49,807 nt of DNA from an uncultured Bacteroidales bacterium. GTDB lineage: Bacteria; Bacteroidota; Bacteroidia; Bacteroidales; Bacteroidaceae. The position numbers and the translations under genes are program-made. Shown in pieces: positions 34,301-40,590 of the stretch; the first letter of the stretch is position 1; every line of letters starts with the position of its first letter. The DNA lies in contig CACYOC010000034.1 in the NCBI GenBank assembly GCA_902775975.1, forward strand, positions 1-49,807, written 5' to 3'. Under the pieces are notes generated by a model. That model saw only the letters and a program-made list of their open reading frames with translations, was not told where the DNA came from and searched no databases.

Positions 34301-34328
34301 TTGATTCAATGACTTCTTTATAGTTCAT
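31320..34328 (-). CDS. Eco57I-type DNA methyltransferase / restriction-modification protein
   Basis: A 1002-residue protein. The N-terminal ~380 residues are helical and of unknown function. A gamma-class N6-adenine methyltransferase follows: motif I CDPAIGSGAFPMG near 456 and motif IV NPPYV near 653, with GAFYTPKEIVSYM in front. The C-terminal third is a target-recognition domain (ending with GGYLAINKSTIEQLPF), more AT-rich than the rest. This plan is that of Eco57I/PglX-like enzymes. No PD-ExK nuclease is evident. It starts 5 bases after the helicase-PLD stop, so the two act together. Residues TPSLGGGRGR come from an inserted repeat (33384-33420). Confidence 0.85.
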   Translation of the reverse strand: MNYKEVIESRYNRQSWQLLLHDIFGNKIKFWNTPSAIPTSSQFAKQALWLGTITLSDNQTVSIYEVELSDSVDIERNRRGIRDMLLTDWRNNGNAGAFMFCYRKNESVLRFSYVSEAWTFAEDGTYQKESTDAKRFTYLLGEGHRSRTAIQQFEKLRDSSLTLKDLTKAFSVDAVSDMFFKGYKQQYEDIIFFVTGKRMVKVANKWEERQEGNPNEYIMQQFAKFDNQEKAVRDYVKKLMGRLVFLQFLQKKGWLGVPAGESWGTGDREFIQNLFAQTADKDHFIDNVLEVLFNDLNTERKGDLATPSLGGGRGRLIPYLNGGLFERDATDETAFPLPAKYMQSLLDFFASYNFTIDENDPDDAEVGVDPEMLGRIFENLLEDNKDKGAFYTPKEIVSYMCRESLIAYLQTDIENEAIKEAIRQFVTSHDINTLGANDKFRQQVDEALKNVKICDPAIGSGAFPMGLLKELFQCRTTLEGIEQSKAAEIKKHIIQQNIYGVDIEKGAVDIARLRFWLSLIVDEETPQALPNLDFKIMQGNSLLEQYKGVDLSTMTEKKYDKKEGLSWFDNMVDVYREELRNMLAKYYNCTNHQEKKELRASIINNVKKQLTEQSINVDFGDLDLSGNNQFMLWHTWFYDVFSQGGFDIVIGNPPYVSAVNMARTELEKRIYKSVYPQASGAYDLYILFLLQGIKLSNNTFCWIIPNKLHVADYARQTLEELTNNGLYSSLDVSIFNVFKEASVYPIIINGSKQNNWRYGRFSLDQYADLLKNKKVKQQDILINETILSSGIKVCSGATGFEAQKIKEFIHDHKVENSIPFTVSGNIDRYYYDNKNVRYMKDRYSDAYVYLDGSFSKGKVLLWSNPKIIIAGMTKVVEATYVQSSLAIGVGAYAIYDFNGFNPYYILGLLNSKYTSYYLMNKFRDKHLAGGYLAINKSTIEQLPFKIAEDESQTIIINNVNTILKAKSVNPSADTKDLESEIDRLVYQLYDLTEEEIKIVEQS
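33384..33420. repeat. GC-rich hairpin repeat inserted in frame in the methyltransferase gene
   Basis: On the coding strand it reads CCCCCTCTTTGGGAGGGGG, a family common between Bacteroidetes genes; here it adds residues TPSLGGGRGR in frame between KGDLA and LIPYLNGGLF. A similar hairpin lies at 7051-7079. Confidence 0.75.
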
Positions 34329-34333
34329 AGGGC

Positions 34334-37300
34334 TTAATTATTTTGAAAACTCTCCGATAATATGATAACAGCAGCCGATTCCTCTTCTGCATGCTGACTC
34401 TCACGATAATAGGTATTGTACTTGTTGGCCATTTCAAGCACTTGTTTTAGCGCATCCTCAAAGGTCAGTTTTGCCTTGCTGCCACCTTGACGCTGCAAGT
34501 CTTTCTGAATGCGTTGCAGACGCTTGGCTACATAGGTAATAGTGCCTCGCTCAGTCAACTCTTTCAGTTGGATAATCTTCAGGCGAGTGTCGCCATCATC
34601 TATGTGGGGCAACATGCTGTTAAGCAGGCTGACAGCCGTCGTGACCTGAGCACCAAGATTGCTGCGCTGGCTTTGATTCGATTCTTCCTCGTGCAGTTCC
34701 TGTTCCTTTGTTTTATTGAATTCCTTCAGGGCTTTCTCTACATGCTCATGATGTTGGTCTAATCGAGGTACGGCTTTTTCTTCCGGCTTGGCCTTGAAAT
34801 AGTTCAGCGCATCGAGCACAGACAACTCACGTGTCTGCTGGTCGTTCACCAGATAGAACAGTTTGCGGAAGTTTGTTTTGAGGAATACCAATGAGTCTCC
34901 AGACAAAGTGACCCCTTCTAACTCGCGAGGTTCACGACCTGTACGACTTCTCAATGACAACCTTTCAATACGCTTATATTCCTTGCGGTTCTGCTGATAG
35001 AGTGCTCGTAGTTCTTCATAGAACGGCAGTTCCAGATTGCGGTCTTCCTGTTCGCGCTTGATGCTTTCCTTGAAGAGTTTGTCAAGGTCGCGATCAATAA
35101 TCTCTTCAGTAGAATATATCTGATTATCCTCGCCAAACGTGGTATGGAAGGTCTGAATCTTACTCAATGCAATCTGGTTGAGTTTGATTTCCTTGTTACC
35201 CTGACGCGACGGGTAGAATACGTAGTTGTAGATGATACCTGCCGTAGAGCCGATACGATTCACACGGCCTATGCGTTGCATCAGACGGGTAGCGTTCCAA
35301 GGTGTGTCGTAGTTGATGATGATGTTCGAGCGATGAAGATTGACACCTTCTGCCAACACATCTGTTGTCAGGATGATGTTATAGTCGTCTTTTCTCTGTT
35401 TCCAGTTGGCATCAAAGTTCTCGCGGATGGTCTTGAACAGCTGACTGCGGTTTTGGGAGGAAATCACCAATACGTCTTGGCGATTAATGCGACGCTGCAG
35501 ATATTCAACGGTATCAACGGATTCTGAGAATACCACAATCTTTCCTTCAGGATTGCGCTCTTTCTTGAACAGCTCATGCTTCAGCAAGTCTTCGAACTTG
35601 GCAAACTTAGAGTCATCATCGTCATTGATATATTCCCACTCCAGCCACATATCGTCAAGCAATGCTTGGTCGTGTCTCAGTTGCACGATGTAATCCTCAT
35701 CGAAGTCTTTTCTCTGGAAGGAGGCATTCTTGGGGTTCATCTCTGCTTTCTCGTTCATTTTCTGTTCAATCTCTTCCTCGCTGTAGCCTGCCTCTATCAG
35801 TGCATTGATATCCAAGTCGGGAGCAATGAATATTTTGTCGTTCTCCCACATGTCTATCATATTTTCGTTAGCCTGACGGAAGGCTAACAGCGACTTACAG
35901 AAAGCATAAAAGCTGCTTTCCAGACGCTTTACCAATCCGTTTTTGCGGATGCCTGCCAAACTGCGGCTTATAACCTCCGCGTTATCGTAAAGTCCAGGGG
36001 CAGCATCGGGCTTCAGATAGGCGATGGCCTGATAGCGGGCGTAAGTCAGTTCTTTGTCGAGCACATGCATAGCCCTCTCAAAGAGGTTGGCCAAGTGGTC
36101 ATTCAACTCGTAGTCTTTCTTGATAGGTTTATCCACCTTGGGGAATCCGTTCACATCTTTATTATATCGCGCGATGTTTTCAATATCGGTTCTGGTACGG
36201 CGAACGGTCAGAGGTTTGATAACTCTGTCACGCACTTTCTCTGCCAACTTCTTAAACTCCTTCAGGTCGAAGTTCTCCTGTTTGCGGAACTTACGGAACT
36301 CAACCACCAAAGGCGAGAAGAATGCTGTCAGGTTAGGCACGCCATCAATGGTACAATGGCGCGGATCTTGGAACATAAGTATCTGGTAGTAGATATCCGC
36401 TGGCGTGTTGTTCATAGGTGTTGCAGAAATCAGCATCACCTTTTTCTTATACCCAGGTATATAGCCAGTTTCAAGGCGAGGCATCTTGCAGATTTCCTGC
36501 AACTGATTGAAAGCACCAGTAGTATGATTACGGAACTTGTGAGCTTCATCTACTAACACCAAATCATATTCGTCAGCATTCCAGTAGTCGTAGTTGTCTT
36601 CGTCAAGCACTTTTGCGAGACTGCCGTTACTAACAAAACGGGTATATTTGTCGATACCGAAATCCTTAAACGTAGTCTTCCAGTTCTGTTCAACGGCTGG
36701 CGGATAGACCACGAGGATTTTGGTGTGCTCTGGTCCGTTCTCTATCAAGAACTTCTTGGCAATCATCGTAGCAATCACCGTCTTGCCAAGACCCACCACA
36801 TCAGCCAGGAAGAAACCGTCGTAGCGCATCAGTTTCTGATAGCCCTCTATCACAGCATCTGCCTGATAATCAAACTTGCTATAGCCCTCAGGCATATCAA
36901 AGGGGTCTTCCTGGTCGATGGCTAACACGCGGTCGCTGAAATACTCCATCAACATCTTGATATATAGCTCGTAGGGAGTGACATCACCTTTCAAATAGGT
37001 CTTATCGAGGGTGCCTTGATAGTCCTCGGCACTAATAGGTACATTCTTCGCCTCTTCCCATAACAGTTCAAATTCGTTCTTAGCAAACTGTACATCGTCG
37101 AACTGCGTCAGTTTGACGTTGAACTCGTACTGTCTCTCTTCGCTGATACCCAAGCCGTTGCCGCTCAGATTGCTGCTGCCCGTAATGGCAGCGCCAAAGC
37201 AATGCTGGTTGTAATTGTCGGGATAGAGGATGTAGAGTTTGGCGTGAATCTTCTTGGAGGGATGGGCACGCAGTTCCAGTTTACCGTCAATCAAGTCCTG

Positions 37301-37657
37301 CACCATCTGGAGCATACCGTCTTCCACCTGCTTGGTATAGTGCGACTGTTCGATATCCTCTTTCAGCAGACGCAGGCATTCCTCTTTCACTTCCTCTTCT
37401 GCCCCAAAGAAGAGCTCGCCTTTCTGGTTGGCTTTGGCGATATACTTGTCAACATCAATACCAATCAGGATGCGTACTTTGTTGATACCATCAAGAAAAG
37501 GGCGCAAAGAGAAATAGCCCGATGCACGAAGAAAGCCCACAACGGCATCAAGGTTCTTCACTTGAGGGTTGTTTGTCAGAATGCCCTCAAACTCTTTCAT
37601 CAAAGTGTTCCCATCTCGATTAGTAAAGAAATGGGAATTAATAGGTATGTTCGCCAT
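34334..37657 (-). CDS. SNF2-like helicase with N-terminal phospholipase D-type nuclease domain
   Basis: A 1107-residue protein. Residues 1-200 are a PLD-family domain with HxK (H138, K140 in KKIHAKLYIL) and GSSNLSGNG at 160-168, a single-HKD nuclease-like module. Residues 260-870 form an SF2/SNF2 helicase: ADVVGLGKTVIA near 289, LVDEAHKFRN near 370, SATPMNN, and LMQRIGRVNRIG in the C-lobe. The C-terminus is helical. Paired with the methyltransferase downstream it makes a two-gene, restriction-like cassette reminiscent of DISARM parts (helicase, methylase, PLD) joined differently. The ATG 37657 follows a long structured leader. Confidence 0.85.
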   Translation of the reverse strand: MANIPINSHFFTNRDGNTLMKEFEGILTNNPQVKNLDAVVGFLRASGYFSLRPFLDGINKVRILIGIDVDKYIAKANQKGELFFGAEEEVKEECLRLLKEDIEQSHYTKQVEDGMLQMVQDLIDGKLELRAHPSKKIHAKLYILYPDNYNQHCFGAAITGSSNLSGNGLGISEERQYEFNVKLTQFDDVQFAKNEFELLWEEAKNVPISAEDYQGTLDKTYLKGDVTPYELYIKMLMEYFSDRVLAIDQEDPFDMPEGYSKFDYQADAVIEGYQKLMRYDGFFLADVVGLGKTVIATMIAKKFLIENGPEHTKILVVYPPAVEQNWKTTFKDFGIDKYTRFVSNGSLAKVLDEDNYDYWNADEYDLVLVDEAHKFRNHTTGAFNQLQEICKMPRLETGYIPGYKKKVMLISATPMNNTPADIYYQILMFQDPRHCTIDGVPNLTAFFSPLVVEFRKFRKQENFDLKEFKKLAEKVRDRVIKPLTVRRTRTDIENIARYNKDVNGFPKVDKPIKKDYELNDHLANLFERAMHVLDKELTYARYQAIAYLKPDAAPGLYDNAEVISRSLAGIRKNGLVKRLESSFYAFCKSLLAFRQANENMIDMWENDKIFIAPDLDINALIEAGYSEEEIEQKMNEKAEMNPKNASFQRKDFDEDYIVQLRHDQALLDDMWLEWEYINDDDDSKFAKFEDLLKHELFKKERNPEGKIVVFSESVDTVEYLQRRINRQDVLVISSQNRSQLFKTIRENFDANWKQRKDDYNIILTTDVLAEGVNLHRSNIIINYDTPWNATRLMQRIGRVNRIGSTAGIIYNYVFYPSRQGNKEIKLNQIALSKIQTFHTTFGEDNQIYSTEEIIDRDLDKLFKESIKREQEDRNLELPFYEELRALYQQNRKEYKRIERLSLRSRTGREPRELEGVTLSGDSLVFLKTNFRKLFYLVNDQQTRELSVLDALNYFKAKPEEKAVPRLDQHHEHVEKALKEFNKTKEQELHEEESNQSQRSNLGAQVTTAVSLLNSMLPHIDDGDTRLKIIQLKELTERGTITYVAKRLQRIQKDLQRQGGSKAKLTFEDALKQVLEMANKYNTYYRESQHAEEESAAVIILSESFQNN

Positions 37658-38031
37658 ATCTACGCTATAGTCTTAGGAGCGAAAGGACTATCTGTTCGGA
37701 TGATAATGAGTTCTCAACTAAGAACCTCAGGACACAATAAAAGCGTGAAACGCCCTTATCGATGTCCCAAGGTCCTAGGAAAACCCATTAATACCTATAA
37801 GTCCGTCCACGCTATTGCGCAGACGTTAGTCTTATTAAGCGGTATTAATGTCGATTGAATTTCCTAGGTTCAGGGACATCACCGAATATAGCACTAACGC
37901 TATAATTATTCCAACGAAAATCGCACCGGCACCTCCACTGAGGCTCTTTCTATATCCTGCCGAAGCAGCGTTCTAAAGAACGATTTCTTGTCCGAGGGCA
38001 AGCGTCGTGTCACGACGATTAGCCGATACTT
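37658..38031 (-). ncRNA. Large structured leader RNA before the helicase-methyltransferase operon
   Basis: Between the promoter at 38037 and the helicase start are ~375 bases with ten or more hairpins. The centre is nested: GATGTCCC/GGGACATC (37761-37768, 37873-37880), CCTAGGAAA/TTTCCTAGG (37774, 37860), CATTAATACC/GGTATTAATG (37786, 37841) and a capped 9-bp stem (37804-37825). Flanking hairpins include a UUCG-capped CTGC/GCAG (37957-37968), CGTTCT/AGAACG (37969-37982), CGTCGTG/CACGACG (38003-38017), TATAGC/GCTATA (37887-37904) and GAG-TTCT/AGAA-CTC (37708-37728). I match it to no known family. Short reading frames on both strands (one hydrophobic, SGGAGAIFVGIIIALVLY) leave a small-protein alternative. 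Confidence 0.6.
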
Positions 38032-38036
38032 GTTTG

Positions 38037-38044
38037 CAAAGGTA
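38037..38044 (-). promoter_or_regulatory. -7 element (TACCTTTG) for the leader RNA and helicase operon
   Basis: A minus-strand -7 box about 380 bases before the helicase ATG. The adjacent 38045-38194 is AT-rich with no gene. Confidence 0.6.
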
Positions 38045-38194
38045 GTGCAAACCGAGCGAAAAACCAAAAGAATTGATACTTTTTTTAATTATTCGTAAAC
38101 ACACTCATACTGATATCCCAAATCTTAGAATAGCTGTATCAGCGTATTCTCGTAGTTTGCTTCAGAATGATAGTTATTCATAAGATGTTTGTCA

Positions 38195-38242
38195 TTTACA
38201 CCGAACTTTATACCGAACTTTACACCGAACTTTACACCGAAA
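38195..38242. repeat. Four 12-bp repeats at the end of the first fic gene
   Basis: Units TTTACACCGAAC at 38195, 38207 (one base changed), 38219 and 38231 (last base changed). On the coding strand each unit reads AGTTCGGTGTAA in the fic frame, so every copy holds a stop codon. Confidence 0.9.
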
Positions 38243-39191
38243 GCTCCCAGTGTCCGCCTTTTGCACCTCCAATTCGTTGAACACATCCTTCCGCTTTCAG
38301 TTGACGTATCACTTTCTTTACGCCACTTTCAGAGAGCCCAGTAGCTTCCTGTAGTTCACGAATTGTAACAAAGGGATTCCTTTGTATGGCAGCGAGGATT
38401 TTTTGGTTACTTTTCTGGTTACTTTTCTGGTTACTTTCTGCCATTTCCCGTATCGCAAGTTTCAAACATTGCAACATAAAAGTTATGAATGCAGTACTAT
38501 TGGCATCTGCGTCGCTTTTGGCAATTGCCGCATAATATTCCTGCTGATGTTCCTTGACGATAGTCTCAACAGGTATCCATGCGAATATGGGTTTCCACTT
38601 CATCAGCAAAAGCGTTTGCCACATACGTCCCATGCGTCCATTTCCATCTGCGAAAGGATGTATGAATTCAAATTCATAATGGAACACGCAAGAACTGATA
38701 AGCGGGTGTGTCTTGGTCTTCTTCACCCATCCCAACAAATCCGCCATTAGCATTGGCACACGGTCAGCAGATGGAGCCAAGTGGATGCATTTTTTTCCAT
38801 CGAATACTCCCACACCACCTTGACGATAGCGACCGTTTTCCTTTACGAGGTCTGTCATCATGAGCCTGTGAGCTCTCAGAAGGTCTTTCTCCTTAAATGG
38901 GTCCAACTCTAACAAAAGTTCGTAGGCATCAATGGCATTCTTGACCTCTTGTATCTCATTTGGAGCTCCCATCACACGTTTGCCTTCCAGAATGGCTGTT
39001 ACTTGATCAATGGACAGCGAGTTGTTCTCTATAGCCAGAGATGACTGAATAGTCTTAATACGGTTCTCCTTGCGCAGCATAGGAGAAGGCACGTCGTTTC
39101 CAATGCGTGAGTTTAGGCTTCCCACTTGTTCAGAAATCTCTGAAATCTGGTGAAGAATCTTCTCTGTGATGTTAAATGGTGGTATATACAT
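38232..39191 (-). CDS. Fic family AMPylase-type protein with C-terminal winged helix
   Basis: A 319-residue protein with the Fic motif HPFADGNGRMGR at 178-189 and an N-terminal inhibitory motif SLAIEN (S51-N56, of the form S/TxxxEG/N), so it is of the class with a built-in inhibition helix. Fic enzymes transfer AMP or other nucleotides to proteins. Residues 260-319 are a winged helix (LQEATGLSESGVKKVIRQLK). Between them is SNQK repeated three times. I see no promoter of its own. Stand-alone Fic-wHTH proteins of this type are frequent in Bacteroidetes near type I restriction loci. Confidence 0.88.
   Translation of the reverse strand: MYIPPFNITEKILHQISEISEQVGSLNSRIGNDVPSPMLRKENRIKTIQSSLAIENNSLSIDQVTAILEGKRVMGAPNEIQEVKNAIDAYELLLELDPFKEKDLLRAHRLMMTDLVKENGRYRQGGVGVFDGKKCIHLAPSADRVPMLMADLLGWVKKTKTHPLISSCVFHYEFEFIHPFADGNGRMGRMWQTLLLMKWKPIFAWIPVETIVKEHQQEYYAAIAKSDADANSTAFITFMLQCLKLAIREMAESNQKSNQKSNQKILAAIQRNPFVTIRELQEATGLSESGVKKVIRQLKAEGCVQRIGGAKGGHWELSV
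38405..38434. repeat. 12-bp repeat coding SNQK in the first fic gene
   Basis: GGTTACTTTTCT at 38405 and 38417, plus a partial copy from 38429; it encodes SNQK three times in the linker between Fic domain and winged helix. Confidence 0.9.
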
Positions 39192-39274
39192 ACTTCCTTA
39201 TCTTTTAATTTCTGTTTTACCTGTGGTGATCTAACCAACTTCCTATAGTCGATATTCTTTCCACTCTTCCATAA

Positions 39275-40267
39275 TCAACCCTCCTTTCTGACAACTTCCC
39301 AATGGCCTGTCTTGTCCGAACCTATACGACGGATGTACTCACGGCTCTGGAGTGTTTTGATAGTGCGAGCGATAGTGGGGCGAGATACGCCACACTCTTC
39401 TGCCAACTCCTCGTAAGAATAATCAGGGAATGAACTGATAGCAGCCAACACCGTTTGCTCTGTCTTAGACAATGCTGACATATATGATTTTACAGTATCA
39501 TTTACAGTATCATTTACAGTATCATCATCCCTCATCAGTCTCAGCAAATCAAGCTGAGTGGCTATCACACGGTCAGCAATAAAGTCTGTGAACACCTCTG
39601 GGCGAGTATGGGCTGTTTCGAGCGAATAGATATATTCATGGCGCAGAATAGCTGGGATAATGGCGATTGTATAACCATTGCGAAGTAGAGCCAGGTTCAT
39701 CAACAAACGTGCCACACGACCATTACCATCCACAAACGGATGGATAAACACAAAGCGCTGATGCAATGTAGCAGCCAACTCTATAGGGTGCAGTTTCTTT
39801 TCGTTGTCATTATACCATTTGACGAGTTTCTGCATCTCACCCGGAATCTTCGAGACTGCAGCAACGGCATAGCGGCTGCCACTGATATAGACCTTTACAT
39901 CGCGATAGTGCCCTGCCTTCTCTGCATCAATCTGCTGATAGAAAAGGCGGTGAAGATTCAGGATATTCTCTTCTGTAAGCCCTTCCTTCTCAGTAATCAG
40001 ATAAACGTAATCGTATGCTTTGGCATGACCTACAGCCTCATAATGGTCGCGCAAGGGTTTGCCCTCTATCGTCAACCCGTCTTCAATCACCACCTTGGTT
40101 TCCGATTCCGTCAGGCTGTTACCTTCAAGGGCATTACTCGTATAGGTCAGTCCCACACGATAATACTCCCGCAACGACTTCAGCGTTTCGGGGGGCAATG
40201 GTCTGTATGCTGACAGCAAGCGGTTATTCTCGTCGGCTTTCTTGAACTTATCTGTTATCACACTCAT
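39275..40267 (-). CDS. Second Fic family protein with C-terminal winged helix
   Basis: From ATG 40267 (MSVITDKFKK) the protein has 330 residues: inhibitory motif SNALEGN (S44-N50), Fic motif HPFVDGNGRVAR at 176-187 with all active-site residues, and a C-terminal winged helix (YEELAEECGVSRPTIARTIK). A strong AGGAGG (40275-40280) fits the ATG, not the GTG at 40273. The linker has DTVN/DTVK three times. The gene directly follows an hsdM stump, matching type I loci where fic lies between hsdM and hsdS. Its sequence differs widely from the first fic, so the pair is not a recent duplication. Confidence 0.88.
   Translation of the reverse strand: MSVITDKFKKADENNRLLSAYRPLPPETLKSLREYYRVGLTYTSNALEGNSLTESETKVVIEDGLTIEGKPLRDHYEAVGHAKAYDYVYLITEKEGLTEENILNLHRLFYQQIDAEKAGHYRDVKVYISGSRYAVAAVSKIPGEMQKLVKWYNDNEKKLHPIELAATLHQRFVFIHPFVDGNGRVARLLMNLALLRNGYTIAIIPAILRHEYIYSLETAHTRPEVFTDFIADRVIATQLDLLRLMRDDDTVNDTVNDTVKSYMSALSKTEQTVLAAISSFPDYSYEELAEECGVSRPTIARTIKTLQSREYIRRIGSDKTGHWEVVRKEG
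39489..39524. repeat. 12-bp repeat coding DTVN in the second fic gene
   Basis: Three perfect copies of TTTACAGTATCA at 39489, 39501 and 39513, coding DTVN-DTVN-DTVK in the linker. Confidence 0.92.
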
Positions 40268-40280
40268 GCTCACTCCTCCT

Positions 40281-40400
40281 TTAACTTAGCACCACACCTT
40301 CATATTCAGAAGCATTCAGATTACCACGAAGTTTATCCGCAGCTCTCCATATCGCATCCTCAAAACCTATTGAGGTAGTATTTTCTTTTTTCTTTGCCAT
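40281..40400 (-). pseudogene. hsdM: hsdM remnant (type I methyltransferase N-terminus)
   Basis: A 39-codon frame: MAKKKENTTSIGFEDAIW, then RAADKLRGNLNASEYEGVVL and S with stop. This is the recognisable N-terminus of HsdM (ADKLRGN.DASEYK.VVLGLIFLKY in intact genes), cut exactly after VVL. The rest, about 450 residues, is deleted. The short frame keeps the original promoter and delivers translation to the fic gene 13 bases further on. Confidence 0.75.
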
Positions 40401-40444
40401 ATCTTGTTTCTATTCAACTTCTCTCGTCATTGGTTTCATGTTTG

Positions 40445-40476
40445 CAAAAGTAATGATTATTTGGCAAACCACCAAA
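40445..40476 (-). promoter_or_regulatory. Promoter of the hsdM remnant-fic unit
   Basis: TACTTTTG (40445-40452) and TTTG (40473-40476), spacer 20, minus strand. Confidence 0.7.
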
Positions 40477-40504
40477 TAACTTTCGAATAAATTACGTACA
40501 CAAA

Positions 40505-40577
40505 AAAGGAATGATGCCGAGTAGCATCATTCCTTTATAGTATCACAGCTTACGGACAGGACCGCAAGGCTTTTCTG
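40505..40577 (-). terminator. Double-hairpin terminator after the BspA-like gene (copy 1)
   Basis: On the minus strand a CTTGCGG.../CCGTAAG stem-like hairpin (about 40549-40568) is followed by AAAGGAATGATGC/GCATCATTCCTTT (40505-40535) with T run. The same two-hairpin module follows rnfA (48984-49048). Confidence 0.85.
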
Positions 40578-40590
40578 TCGTTAGGTATTC

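Noticed and set aside
37202-37858. Plus-strand frame of 218 residues over helicase start and leader
   Set aside because: Its first two thirds are antisense to the helicase gene. The last part (KSVKRPYRCPKVLGKP...) looks protein-like but coincides with the arms of the nested stems, so I keep it only as an alternative for the leader region.
37658-38031. Group I intron
   Set aside because: Only five-base R/S-like words are present, no tRNA or gene is interrupted, and the nested central hairpin does not fit that core.
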